A stretch of DNA of 64,000 nt from Stenotrophomonas geniculata ATCC 19374 = JCM 13324 (GCF_001431625.1 NZ_LLXT01000097.1:1-64000); one strand, 5' to 3'; counted from the first letter of the stretch, positions 7,473 to 16,202 are shown. A program made the numbers and translations. The notes: generated from the sequence alone by a model not told the origin.

Positions 7473-7802
7473 ATGGCAACACGCTCTATACAAGAAAAAA
7501 TAACCGCCGCCACTGAGCGTCTCGCGAAATTGAAAGCACGGGAGATGCTGGCCGAGCAAAGGTCAAAAGCAAAGACAAGAGCGAGCGAACGCAAAGCAGA
7601 CGCGCACCGCAAGATTCTCCTGGGCGGCGCGGTCATCGCCGCTGGGGCTGATTCATTGGATGAGGCTGAGCTTGTTGGCCTACTACTTGGCTATCGAGAG
7701 CACATCTCAAAGCCAGCCTTCGTTCAACAACGAAATGAGATGCGCACGCGCGGGCGAATGCATCTAGCCGAGCGAGAAGCATCCCGCGCAAAGAAGCGCT
7801 AA
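7473..7802 (+). CDS. traD: TraD/MobC-type relaxosome accessory protein
   Basis: 109 residues, very basic and helical with a likely coiled coil at 8-45. The central KADAHRKILLGGAVIAAGAD matches the conserved core of the Ti-type TraD family (RK-x-D-x-RRKILLGA). Known relatives are small proteins encoded beside oriT that help the MOB-Q relaxase. It reads away from oriT, opposite mobA, the same layout as Ti and IncQ plasmids. It ends two bases before the pilin gene, so both are probably translated from one message. It is not the VirD4-type coupling protein that shares the name in F plasmids. Confidence 0.8.
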   Translation: MATRSIQEKITAATERLAKLKAREMLAEQRSKAKTRASERKADAHRKILLGGAVIAAGADSLDEAELVGLLLGYREHISKPAFVQQRNEMRTRGRMHLAEREASRAKKR

Positions 7803-7804
7803 CC

Positions 7805-9490
7805 ATGAAGCCATCAAGTCGCCCACATCCGCAACGTGGCATCTCATTGATCGAGGTGATGTTGGCGGTGGGCGCCATGACACTTCTTTCCAGTGCGGCC
7901 TTCGCTATCTATCAGTCATCGGCAAACAACGCAGATGTTCGCGCGGAACAAGCGAATATTCATACCATTGCTCGAAATGCAGACATGACGTATGGAGCGC
8001 TCGGCTCCTATGCGGGACTGACAACCGCTCAGGCTATTGCCGACCGCGTTCCACCCGTTTCAATGAACTCTGGCGTTGGCCTAACGAGCCGATGGGTGCA
8101 ACCCGTTATTCTTGAGCCTGCCACCATTGATGGCCACCCCAACGCAGGGTTGAAGATTGTTTACCACGCGGTTCCAACGCGTGCGTGCCTAAAGCTAGCT
8201 GCTGCAGCGAGTGAAGGCATGTATGGCCTCGAAATAGACGACACATCGGTCTTCAAACGCGGCAATAATCATCGTCCGACCATATTGGACATCCAGGCCG
8301 CGACTCAACGCTGCAGGAATCCAGCACGGCTCGCGTTCACATACTACGGCGGCGCTACTGGCCTGTCAGCGCAAGTTCTCACACCGGTCGCACTTCCACC
8401 GCCCCCTCCAACATCAGCTCCGCCACCACCGGCGCCAGTGGTAGCGCCACCACCCGTAGCTGTTGCTCCACCTGCTCCATCTCCTGGGTGCGCAGCGGCT
8501 CCCACGGCTCCAGCCACAGGAACGACACCTGCGGGTCAAACGTGTTCGTTTATCTGGAATTCGGTAGCTGCTCCTGCTTGCTGGTCTCCGCTGGCGTTAT
8601 GCGTGCCAATCGCCGCTCAACCTCCAATTCCAACCGCACCACCGGCGCCACCCGCCGTCACTCCTTCTATTGTCCCTCCCTTCATCACACCCGTCTGCTC
8701 AGCGCCATTACCTTTGAGCGAAAGCGCGGCGCAAACGGGCGTTTGTCCTTCAGGCACTCTCACCATCAGTGGCGCCGCTTCTTTTCCGCAGACCCGCACC
8801 CGAACCACTACATATTCATGCCCCGACCCGTTCGGAAGCCCAATCGCGCTGATGGGACCATGGTCAGCCTGGTTACCGGCAGCAGCGAGTATCTGTGCTC
8901 CCGCATGCACGTCTGCGCCGCCAACCAGCGTTGCAATCACGCGCGCTGCGCCAGCAGAGAGCCGGAACGTGGGGTGTCCGGCTGGGCAAGTCGGTGAGCA
9001 CTGGCAGCAACGCAACCGCGTTGAAAACGGCACGCGCACCACGTCCTGGGCCTGCCCGGCGCCAACCGGTTCTCCGGTGCCCCGCACGTTCGAGAACTGG
9101 AGCGGCCGTTACACCCCCACCAGCGGCTGGGCAACAACTTTCAACACTTGCACCACGCCTGCACCCGTGTGCGCTTGGGCTCCCAAGCAGGACACCCGTC
9201 ATTGGGTGCCCAACGTGCCCCTGGAAGAGCAGTCCCTGGCTTGGGGGAGTGCCCCCATGTGGGGCGGGCGTGGTTCATGCGGCATCTTGCGCAACGGCAA
9301 TGCTGGCCAGGGCGATGAGAGCACGCCGTGTCCATCATGGGCCGGTGACCTGACCCGGTTCACACCGCAAGGCCAATGCCAGAGTGGGGCTTGGGTGGAT
9401 TTGACGTTGGTGGCGTATGGGGGCGCGCGCGCGCATGCGGCACGTGAACCCAACACGTGGCAACGCTCCTGGGCATGTCAGTGCAACTAG
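7805..9490 (+). CDS. Type IV pilin (PilS-like) with modular Cys-rich C-terminus
   Basis: 561 residues. It has a class III prepilin leader: QRG, then ISLIEVMLAVGAMTLL, with cleavage after G12 and Glu at mature position 5. Residues to about 190 resemble the PilS domain of conjugative thin pili. A Pro-rich linker (about 195-232) leads to a Cys-rich region with two related modules of roughly 60 residues. Each has CP(S/A)G, then TRTT(T/S)(Y/W)(S/A)CP and GSP. A C-terminal Trp/Gly/Cys domain resembles a tip adhesin more than a fibre subunit. It follows traD by two bases. Its stop overlaps that of the convergent gene. It probably acts like R64 PilV in recipient contact, but no other pilus gene is in view. 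Confidence 0.75.
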   Translation: MKPSSRPHPQRGISLIEVMLAVGAMTLLSSAAFAIYQSSANNADVRAEQANIHTIARNADMTYGALGSYAGLTTAQAIADRVPPVSMNSGVGLTSRWVQPVILEPATIDGHPNAGLKIVYHAVPTRACLKLAAAASEGMYGLEIDDTSVFKRGNNHRPTILDIQAATQRCRNPARLAFTYYGGATGLSAQVLTPVALPPPPPTSAPPPPAPVVAPPPVAVAPPAPSPGCAAAPTAPATGTTPAGQTCSFIWNSVAAPACWSPLALCVPIAAQPPIPTAPPAPPAVTPSIVPPFITPVCSAPLPLSESAAQTGVCPSGTLTISGAASFPQTRTRTTTYSCPDPFGSPIALMGPWSAWLPAAASICAPACTSAPPTSVAITRAAPAESRNVGCPAGQVGEHWQQRNRVENGTRTTSWACPAPTGSPVPRTFENWSGRYTPTSGWATTFNTCTTPAPVCAWAPKQDTRHWVPNVPLEEQSLAWGSAPMWGGRGSCGILRNGNAGQGDESTPCPSWAGDLTRFTPQGQCQSGAWVDLTLVAYGGARAHAAREPNTWQRSWACQCN

Positions 9491-10068
9491 GGGGAGAGCC
9501 GTCCGTGGCGGGTGACCTCGTTTTCCCCGCGCTGGTGGAGCAACCGGTTTCCCGCCACCAACCACCCGGGTCCGCCTGCGAAATCTTCGGGGCTGAAGGT
9601 ATGCCAGCGGTTACGAATGGGCAGTGCCTGGCGCAGGTGCTGCACGCCCACGCCGTAGTGACGACTCCAGGCCCGGCCCGCGCGATCCAGTTCGATCACG
9701 GCCGCGGTGGGGTGGGAGTGGAAGGTTTCCCCGGTGTAAGTGAAGCCGGGCAACACTTGGGATGGAAACACCGCGCACCCGTGGGGCACGCCATCGGTGT
9801 AGAGGCGGTACGAGAAACGCTGACCATCCCTGGCCAGGGCCCCGCACGCCTCGTGGCCGGTGCGACGGGTGAAATCGCGCAAAGCGGCCCCGGTGCGTCG
9901 GAGAAAGTCCGGTAAAGCCTCGCCGGGTTCGCTGACATGGTCGCCCAGATGCTGGCGCTCCCAACCCTGTTTGGTTCCGGTGGGCGGAATTGAATCGGCC
10001 TTCGCCACGGCCTCGCCACACGCTCCAAGCCAAATGGTCAACACCACCATCACCGATGCAATGCGCAC
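9487..10068 (-). CDS. Lipoprotein with JAMM/MPN metalloprotease-like motif
   Basis: 193 residues. The N-terminus ends in a lipobox LGAC (Cys17), so it should be exported and lipidated. The metal motif of JAMM enzymes is recognisable: Glu73 in HEACGAL, HSHP at 117-120 and S-x-x-D at 159-162 (FSPEDF) followed by GPGWLVA. The spacing between HSHP and SxxD is about 39 residues, longer than the classic 7-10. The known family contains isopeptidases and small-protein processing enzymes; an exported one beside a pilin might trim pilin or cell wall, but that is a guess. The last four bases overlap the pilin stop on the other strand (CTAG shared). Confidence 0.6.
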   Translation of the reverse strand: MRIASVMVVLTIWLGACGEAVAKADSIPPTGTKQGWERQHLGDHVSEPGEALPDFLRRTGAALRDFTRRTGHEACGALARDGQRFSYRLYTDGVPHGCAVFPSQVLPGFTYTGETFHSHPTAAVIELDRAGRAWSRHYGVGVQHLRQALPIRNRWHTFSPEDFAGGPGWLVAGNRLLHQRGENEVTRHGRLSP

Positions 10069-10194
10069 AACCGCTCCTAAGCAGTTGTGCTTTGCACCTC
10101 GGCCCCATGCCGGGTATCATCAGAGGCATCAAAACTTGCACCTTTTGAAAGCTAAATATCTTTTGCTTTCAATAGGTTGCAAATGGGCGTAAAC

Positions 10195-10214
10195 GGCTCC
10201 GCCCACCTCCACCA
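10195..10214 (+). other. attR: Candidate attachment site (tmRNA 3' end remnant)
   Basis: GGCTCCGCCCACCTCCACCA resembles the 3' end of a proteobacterial tmRNA gene (T-arm side, CACCTCC acceptor strand, CCA). The bases just upstream lack the expected TTCGA T-loop, as if the gene body were replaced. A strong + strand terminator begins 26 bases further on. Together these fit the right attachment site of an element inserted at the 3' end of ssrA. A tRNA gene end is the alternative. Confidence 0.55.
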
Positions 10215-10239
10215 ACGAACGGTTCGTCAAGGACCGGAG

Positions 10240-10280
10240 AAGCCCGGAAATTCCACCAACGTGGGTTTCCGGGCTTTTTT
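10240..10280 (+). terminator. Intrinsic terminator, probably of the original tmRNA gene
   Basis: Stem AAGCCCGGAAA / TTTCCGGGCTT with a 15-base loop followed by a T tract. No + strand gene reads into it now except element sequence, so it likely belonged to the RNA gene cut by the insertion. From here to 10556 nothing else is visible apart from the leader of the next gene. Confidence 0.8.
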
Positions 10281-10556
10281 ATTGCCCGCCTCGCCTCGCC
10301 GCGGAGTTCACCGCCCAGGCGCAGTCGCGATTCGATGCCGTGAAGCAATGTCGACACCGCGCATCTTCTCTCACCTTCGACATCACTAAATCACTTCAGA
10401 ATTTTCCCAGCCTCCCATTGGGGGGGATGTGTCCGCGAAGCCGTTCGTCCCTGGTCGCCATCAAGAGGAGACCACGGAGCACCCGCACCCTTCACATGAA
10501 GCCGCGCCCGAGGGGCACGGCCTGTTCGACACATCTTTCACAAAGGAACTGTATCC

Positions 10557-12056
10557 ATGCGTACGTCGCTTCGGGTTTCCCTTGCCAGCGCCATCACCCT
10601 GGTTCTGGTCAGCGCCCCCGCCTTCGCCCAACCCACCGAACGGGTATGGACGCGAGGCATGGCCAGCAACGAGCAGTACAGCAGTTTCATCGTCAAGTAC
10701 CGGGACGGCAGCAGCAAGCGCGTTTCGGCTACCACCGCACAGGATGCGCTGAAGAAGCGCCTCGGCATCCAGCAACGCAGCAAGCGCTCGATCGGCGCTG
10801 CGCCGGCCCCAGCCGTGACCCACCAGCGCCGCATGGGCGGTGGCGCCGACGTCGTCACCACGGACAAGGCACTGGATCTTCCGGAAGCGCAGATCCTGAT
10901 GCAGCGCATCGCCGACGATCCGGACGTCGAGTATGTGCAGCCGAACTACATGATGAGCGCGTTCGCCACACCGAACGATCCGCGCTACGGCGAGCAGTGG
11001 CACTACAGCAATCCGACCAGTGGTGCGCGCCTGCCGGCCGCGTGGGACCGCTCCACCGGCCAGGGTGTGGTGGTGGCTGTGGTCGATTCGGGGTATCTCA
11101 ACAACAACGACCTGCAGGCGAACCTGTTGCCGGGTTACGACATGATCTCGTCCACCCGCCCGTTCAGTGATTGGCAGTGCATCATCGGCGGACTCAATCC
11201 CGGCTGTGGTGGCTCCGACGATGGCGACGGACGCGACGCCGATGCCTTCGATGCCTCGGGCATCGCTCACGGCACCCACGTCGCTGGGACGGTCGCAGCG
11301 GTGACCAACAACCAGATCGGCGTCGCCGGCGTGGCCTACAACGCGAAGGTCGTGCCGGTGCGCGTACTCGGCAACCAGGGCAATGGCGGTTCCGCAGACA
11401 TCATCGACGGCATGCTCTGGAGTGCGGGTATCAACGTGCCCAACGTCCCGGCCAATGCCAACCCGGCTGAAGTCATCAATCTCAGCCTCGGCGGCCGCCG
11501 GGCCTGCTCGCCGGCCGAGCAGGATGCAATCGACGACATCACCGCGCAGGGCACGATCGTGGTGGTCGCCGCCGGCAACAGTAATCTGGATGTGTCCGAG
11601 TTTGCTCCGGCGAACTGCAAGGGCGTGATTGCGGTTGCCGCCAACGACCAGGGCGGTCGTCGTGCGTTCTACTCCAACTACGGCGCAGGCATCCACATCA
11701 CCGCACCCGGTGGTGAAACCTGGTCCTGCCGCGCGTCCGTCGGCGAGTTCCTGCCGCTGGCCACGCCGCCGAACCAGACCAACTGCGCACCGACCCGCCA
11801 GCATCCGGCACAGGGCATCCTGTCCACCGTGGGCAACAACGCCTTCGACTTCATGTCCGGCACCTCGATGGCGGCGCCGCACGTCGCCGGCATCGTCGCG
11901 CTGATGCAGGCGGTGGCGCCGGTGCCCAAGACCACCGACCAGGTCAAGGACATCCTGCGTCGCACTGCGCGCCCGATCGCGGCAGCAAACTGCCCGGGGG
12001 GTTGCGGGCCAGGCATTGTCGACGCCGCAGAAGCGGTGAAGGCGGCCAGCAACTGA
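10557..12056 (+). CDS. Secreted subtilisin-like serine protease (S8 family)
   Basis: 499 residues. Sec signal peptide with cleavage after AFA (about residue 24), a propeptide to about residue 135, then a peptidase S8 domain. Catalytic residues are visible: D177 (VVDSGY), H238 (HGTHVAGT), S437 (GTSMAAPH), with oxyanion Asn341 (AAGNSN). Paired Cys near 208/217 and 391/410 suggest disulfides. It resembles the StmPr-type extracellular proteases of S. maltophilia, but here the protein stops soon after the catalytic domain, with no C-terminal prepeptidase or adhesin domain. It is the first core gene after the element. Which StmPr paralogue it is cannot be told by eye. Confidence 0.9.
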   Translation: MRTSLRVSLASAITLVLVSAPAFAQPTERVWTRGMASNEQYSSFIVKYRDGSSKRVSATTAQDALKKRLGIQQRSKRSIGAAPAPAVTHQRRMGGGADVVTTDKALDLPEAQILMQRIADDPDVEYVQPNYMMSAFATPNDPRYGEQWHYSNPTSGARLPAAWDRSTGQGVVVAVVDSGYLNNNDLQANLLPGYDMISSTRPFSDWQCIIGGLNPGCGGSDDGDGRDADAFDASGIAHGTHVAGTVAAVTNNQIGVAGVAYNAKVVPVRVLGNQGNGGSADIIDGMLWSAGINVPNVPANANPAEVINLSLGGRRACSPAEQDAIDDITAQGTIVVVAAGNSNLDVSEFAPANCKGVIAVAANDQGGRRAFYSNYGAGIHITAPGGETWSCRASVGEFLPLATPPNQTNCAPTRQHPAQGILSTVGNNAFDFMSGTSMAAPHVAGIVALMQAVAPVPKTTDQVKDILRRTARPIAAANCPGGCGPGIVDAAEAVKAASN

Positions 12057-12062
12057 TGGCAT

Positions 12063-12092
12063 GGCGCAGCGGCCCGGCAAGGTCGCTGCGCC
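12063..12092 (+). terminator. Hairpin after the protease gene
   Basis: GGCGCAGCG / CGCTGCGCC, a perfect 9-bp stem with a 12-base loop, starts 7 bases past the protease stop. The T tail is weak (TTCGTC). Confidence 0.5.
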
Positions 12093-12199
12093 TTCGTCAC
12101 GCATCCGATCTGTACACGCAGGCAACATCAGCAGGCCCATAATCCGGTTCCGCGCCCGGTGCCGGGCGCGCTGCTCCGTCACGTACAGAAGGACCTGCA

Positions 12200-12685
12200 A
12201 TGAGAACCAGAAACACCGCGTTCGCCGTGGTCATGACCGCTCTGGCCGCGAGCTCGGCTACCCACGCAGCCCCGCCTGCCATCGCCCCCGCCGGCACCGC
12301 AACGCTGGAGGCCCTGCTGGCCTGCAAGGCAGGTTCGAACTTCAGCGAAGCCGAGGCCATCGATGCCCTGCAGGCAGCCGGCCTGGCCAGGAAGCCTGGC
12401 GGCACGTTCGAGCCGGAAACCACGCCAGTCGCCCTGTTCGGCGGTACCGTCACCCATGCCGATGTGAATGTCGCCGAGGGCGAGAAGAGCGTCTTCGTCT
12501 ACTTGAACGGTATCGATCCGAAGCGCCTCGCCAAGACCTGGTCGGTGACCACGGTCAACGAATACGCCAACACCGAAGAGCCCTCGTACGTGAAGCGCAT
12601 CGACAAGCGCCACACCCTGCACGTGATTGCCGGTGACGATTACGAAGGTTATTCCGCCGCCGTGAAGTGCCAGATCACGCCGTAA
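12200..12685 (+). CDS. Secreted hypothetical protein
   Basis: 161 residues with a clear Sec signal peptide (basic start, Ala-rich core, cleavage after THA near residue 23). The mature protein is small, acidic to neutral, and has two Cys (CKAGSNF near residue 43; VKCQITP at the C-terminus) that may pair. A good ribosome site (AAGGA) precedes ATG 12200. No family recognised. It stands alone between the protease and a gene on the opposite strand. Confidence 0.65.
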   Translation: MRTRNTAFAVVMTALAASSATHAAPPAIAPAGTATLEALLACKAGSNFSEAEAIDALQAAGLARKPGGTFEPETTPVALFGGTVTHADVNVAEGEKSVFVYLNGIDPKRLAKTWSVTTVNEYANTEEPSYVKRIDKRHTLHVIAGDDYEGYSAAVKCQITP

Positions 12686-12699
12686 CGGCCTGACCCGCG

Positions 12700-13161
12700 C
12701 TACAGCCAGCGTCGTACTCGCTGGCGGAAGGCTGCGTATGCCTCAGGAAGGCGGGCCGACAGTGCCCGCTCTTCCGGCACGATCTGCCACCGGTTGATGT
12801 ACAGCACGAACAGCGGCACAGCCAGCAGTGCGGCCAGGTTCTGCAGGTACAGCATGGCACCTGCCAAGACAGTGGCCTGGCCCAGATACATCGGGCTGCG
12901 TGTGTAGCGGTACACGCCGTGCGTGACCAGCACGCTCGACGCCGCCGGCCGCAGGGGATTGACCGTGGTGCCCACGCGACGAAAGGCCAGCTTCGGCAGC
13001 AGGTTCAAGACCACGCCGAAGACCATCACCAGACCCGCAAGCAACTCAGGCATCGGTAGCTGCAACGCCCCGCCCGGCTGCCATCGGCTGCCCATATAGC
13101 CGATGGCGGCGCACAACAGCATCGCAAGAGGCGGAGGAACACGGGTCTCAAGCCAGCGCAT
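12700..13161 (-). CDS. Isoprenylcysteine methyltransferase-like membrane protein
   Basis: 153 residues with about four hydrophobic helices. The C-terminal half carries the family signature GVYRYTRSPMYLG, followed by EERALSARLPEAYAAFRQRV. These make up the SAM-binding core of ICMT/PEMT-type integral-membrane methyltransferases. Bacterial members mostly have unknown substrates and methylate lipid or small hydrophobic compounds. It is convergent with the secreted protein upstream and divergent from the large hydrolase gene. Confidence 0.8.
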   Translation of the reverse strand: MRWLETRVPPPLAMLLCAAIGYMGSRWQPGGALQLPMPELLAGLVMVFGVVLNLLPKLAFRRVGTTVNPLRPAASSVLVTHGVYRYTRSPMYLGQATVLAGAMLYLQNLAALLAVPLFVLYINRWQIVPEERALSARLPEAYAAFRQRVRRWL

Positions 13162-13314
13162 TGCAGCCCTGCATTCATCCTGTTCACCCCAGTGTCACAC
13201 GGAAATGCCTGAATCGCCCGGTTGGCGGCACTTCCGCACTCCAAACCGACCGCCCGGTATCTTCCGCTTTGACATGCCGACCGCTAGAGTGGCGCCACCG
13301 CGCAGGAGGATCGT

Positions 13315-15336
13315 ATGGCAACCACGGGCTTGGGCTTCATCGGTCGCACGACCCTCATCATCACCGTGCTGCTCACCCTGGGCGGCTGCGCCACGTTGCG
13401 CCAGTTCGGGCCGTCGGTGCAGGTGGCCTCGGTCACCCCCGGCCAGTACATCGCCCTGAAGCGCGGCGACATCCTGACCACCGGCAAGCTCAGTTCGGCC
13501 ACCATGGAAACCCTGCGCGTGGCCGGTCTCGACGAAGGCGTCTGCGCCAAGCCCGGCCTGCCCTGCATCGAGGCCATGGAAGGCAGCATCGTGGTGCGCG
13601 AGGAGGACAAGCGCTCAAGCCTGGCCGAGCTGTGGCTGCAGTATGCGATGACCCTGCCGGCGCCCAAGCGTGAGTACTCCACCTCCGGCCGTGCCAAGAG
13701 CGCGATCACCGAGCTGGATGCCGATTTCCAACCGCGCCTGGACGCGTGGATGCAGGTCGCGCGCCAAGCCTACGCCTATCTGTTCTTCACCGAGCGCACC
13801 GCCAACCAGCGTGGTTTCGAAGACCGCCAGACCCAGGTGCGCGACTACTACAACCTGGCCGTGCAGGAAGCCTCGGTGCAGTTGTACAACGCGTATGCCA
13901 CCGGGCGCGTGCACAGCCAGGCCAGCCATTTCCAGCTGGGCCGCTGGACCTTCGTGCTGGCCCCTTCAGGCGAGGCATCGCCGCTGGATACGCGTACCCC
14001 CACCGAACTGGTACCGGCGGCCTCGCTATCGTTCACCGGCACGCTGCGCAGCGTGCATCGCCGCGATGGCTTCGGTGCCGAACTGGTGGCCGTGATGGAG
14101 GATCCGGCCGCCACCACGGCCACCACGCTGCCGGCCACAACACCCGCCGCGCAGGCCGCCACACCGGTCACGCAAAGCTGGAGCGAGATGCCGTCGCCAT
14201 CGATGACGGTACTGCTGCGCTTCTCCGGAAAGAACCTGTGGGAAGTGCTGCACGACGACGAGCCGGAACTGGAGATCCACGATCCCTACCAGGTCACGGA
14301 AGTCACTCTGCATGGGCAGCAGGTGCCATTGGCCGCGAACTTCACCGCAGGCTACGCATTGTGGCTGGCGCGCTCCAACTTCAGCCACCAATCACTGCGT
14401 TCGCTGTTCGGTGGCAAAGGCGGCATCGACACGCCGCATCTGTACATGATGCAGCCCTACGATCCGAACCGCCGCGTGCTGCTGATGATCCATGGCCTGG
14501 CCAGCAGTCCGGAAGCCTGGGTCAACGTCGCCAACGAGCTGATGCGCGACGACGAGATCCGCCAGGACTTCCAGGTCTGGCAGTTCTACTACCCCACCAA
14601 CATGCCCATCGCGATGAGCCACGATTCGATGCGCCACACGCTGGATGAGGTGTTCAAGCATTTCGACCCCAGCGGCAAGGCGCAGGCTTCGCATGACATG
14701 GTGCTGGTCGGGCACAGCATGGGTGGCGTGATCGCGCGGCTGATGATCTCCTCTTCCGGCGATCATCTGGTCGACACCCTGCTGGAGACTGCGCAGATGA
14801 CGCCGGCACAGCGTGAACTGCTGCGTACCAAGGGCGCACCGGCACTGACCTTCCTGCCGGAGCCGGAAGTATCGCGCGTGGTATTCATCGCCACGCCACA
14901 CCGCGGCACCGATGTGGCGGGCACCCGCTTGGGCCGCTGGATCGGTCGCCTGGTGCGGTTGCCGCTGACCGTGCTGGAAGACGTCGCCACCATCGCCAAC
15001 GACGGCCAGATCGATCGCAACGACGGCAAGCACGGCTACCAGATGAACAGCATCCAGAATCTGGACAAGGACGATCCCTTCGTCCGCGCCGTGGCGGACC
15101 TGCCGATGTCGCCGAACGTGCACTACCACTCGATCATCGCGCGGGCCAAGGCCGATGGTCCGCTGGAAAAGACCGACGACGGGCTGGTGCCCTACTGGAG
15201 CTCGCACCTGCCGCACGCGGATTCGGAGAAGGTGATCGTGTCCGGGCACAGCGTGCAGGAAGCCACGCCGGCCATCGTCGAACTGCGGCGGATCCTGCAT
15301 GAAGACATGCAGGAACACGACCGGCAGTACAAGTAA
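13315..15336 (+). CDS. Lipid-anchored alpha/beta-fold hydrolase
   Basis: 673 residues. The N-terminus is a lipoprotein signal (LGGC lipobox, Cys25). A long N-terminal region of about 370 residues has no recognised domain. The C-terminal half is an alpha/beta hydrolase: MIHGLASSPEAW oxyanion region, nucleophile elbow GHSMGG near residue 467, and ATPHRGTD after it, followed by a probable Asp/His pair (SGHSV). The layout suits a cell-surface esterase or lipase. AGGAGG lies 6 bases before ATG 13315. It is monocistronic. The substrate cannot be read from sequence. Confidence 0.8.
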   Translation: MATTGLGFIGRTTLIITVLLTLGGCATLRQFGPSVQVASVTPGQYIALKRGDILTTGKLSSATMETLRVAGLDEGVCAKPGLPCIEAMEGSIVVREEDKRSSLAELWLQYAMTLPAPKREYSTSGRAKSAITELDADFQPRLDAWMQVARQAYAYLFFTERTANQRGFEDRQTQVRDYYNLAVQEASVQLYNAYATGRVHSQASHFQLGRWTFVLAPSGEASPLDTRTPTELVPAASLSFTGTLRSVHRRDGFGAELVAVMEDPAATTATTLPATTPAAQAATPVTQSWSEMPSPSMTVLLRFSGKNLWEVLHDDEPELEIHDPYQVTEVTLHGQQVPLAANFTAGYALWLARSNFSHQSLRSLFGGKGGIDTPHLYMMQPYDPNRRVLLMIHGLASSPEAWVNVANELMRDDEIRQDFQVWQFYYPTNMPIAMSHDSMRHTLDEVFKHFDPSGKAQASHDMVLVGHSMGGVIARLMISSSGDHLVDTLLETAQMTPAQRELLRTKGAPALTFLPEPEVSRVVFIATPHRGTDVAGTRLGRWIGRLVRLPLTVLEDVATIANDGQIDRNDGKHGYQMNSIQNLDKDDPFVRAVADLPMSPNVHYHSIIARAKADGPLEKTDDGLVPYWSSHLPHADSEKVIVSGHSVQEATPAIVELRRILHEDMQEHDRQYK

Positions 15337-15411
15337 CGCTAGGCGTGGCAGCATCACGGCAGCGGTGCTCTGGCCGGCCGGGACACCACCACCGCGGCAA
15401 GACCGGGAAAC

Positions 15412-16104
15412 TCAGCCTTGTCCGTCGGACGCAGCTTCGGTGATCAGTTCGGCCACCGCTACCGGCTGCGATGCCAGCGATGCATGACTGGCATCCAGCG
15501 TGATGCTGGCACGTGGCTGCATGCGTGCCGCCATGCGCCGCTGGTTATCAGGGTGAATCATGTGGTCAGCGCTGGAGACCTGGTACCAGCTCGGCTTATG
15601 CCGCCACGCCGGAACACTGACGGCATCACCGAACGTGCTCGCCAGCGGCGCCTTCTGGGTGACCGCCATTACCCGCGCCTCGTCGGCCTGCAGGTCCTGG
15701 CAGAAACTCTCGTGGAATTTGCCGGGCTGCAGCCACAGGTAGCCGTCGCTGTCCGGCGCCAGATTGGCCGCCGCCTGCGGCAGCTGTTGCTGGGTGATGC
15801 CGCCAGGGCTCTCGCCCGCATCCGGCGCGAACGCGGCAATGAAGACCAGGCCGGTCACGTTGGGTTCGTTTCCGGCTTCGGAGATCACCGCGCCACCATA
15901 CGAATGGCCGACCAGCAGCACCGGCCCCGCAACCTGGCGGATCATGCGCCGGGTCCGCTCTGCGTCGTCGGCCAGCGACGTCAACGGCAGTTCCACGGCA
16001 CGCAGATCGTGGAAGCCCCGGCGATCGAGCTCCAGGATCACCTTGGCCCAATGCGCGGCGCCGCCCCAGAAACCATGAACCAGAATGATGCTTGGCTTGC
16101 TCAT
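15412..16104 (-). CDS. Alpha/beta hydrolase (salicylate/methyl-ester esterase-like)
   Basis: 230 residues from ATG 16104, which has GAGGAG 9 bases upstream; the longer frame to 16230 overlaps the AraC gene and lacks a ribosome site. Core features are ILVHGFWGGAAHWA (oxyanion loop), nucleophile GHSYGG, and a late Asp/His pair (SADHMIHPDN; LDASHASL). Plant-type methyl esterases and related bacterial hydrolases share this plan. It is cytoplasmic with no leader. It diverges from the AraC regulator, so it is a likely target of it. Confidence 0.8.
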   Translation of the reverse strand: MSKPSIILVHGFWGGAAHWAKVILELDRRGFHDLRAVELPLTSLADDAERTRRMIRQVAGPVLLVGHSYGGAVISEAGNEPNVTGLVFIAAFAPDAGESPGGITQQQLPQAAANLAPDSDGYLWLQPGKFHESFCQDLQADEARVMAVTQKAPLASTFGDAVSVPAWRHKPSWYQVSSADHMIHPDNQRRMAARMQPRASITLDASHASLASQPVAVAELITEAASDGQG

Positions 16105-16202
16105 CTTGCAGAACTCCTCACTTGGATGGGATCGTTGCCCGACAGCCATCAGCGCTGCCTGAAGCCACCCGACCAGACTACGGATCGCCCCTGCCAGCGG
16201 CG

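Larger units (their letters stand above)
1..10214. mobile_element. Right-hand part of a putative integrative mobilizable element
   Basis: Seen: this stretch carries a MOB-Q relaxase, an RSF1010-like oriT, a TraD-type protein, a conjugation-type pilin and unlinked hypothetical genes. Its left part is clearly more AT-rich than the core after 10.3 kb. It ends at a sequence resembling a tmRNA 3' terminus followed by a terminator. No integrase, coupling protein or mating-pair ATPase is visible, so transfer would need a helper and excision a recombinase outside the window. Inferred: an IME integrated at ssrA, with the integrase and intact ssrA to the left of base 1. The left boundary is not in view. 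Confidence 0.65.

Noticed and set aside
10195-10214. Complete tRNA or tmRNA gene
   Set aside because: Only an acceptor-end-like piece is present; no D, anticodon or T arms can be folded upstream.
10461-12200. 579-residue - strand frame opposite the protease
   Set aside because: Antisense shadow; no domain, and the + strand encodes an intact subtilisin.
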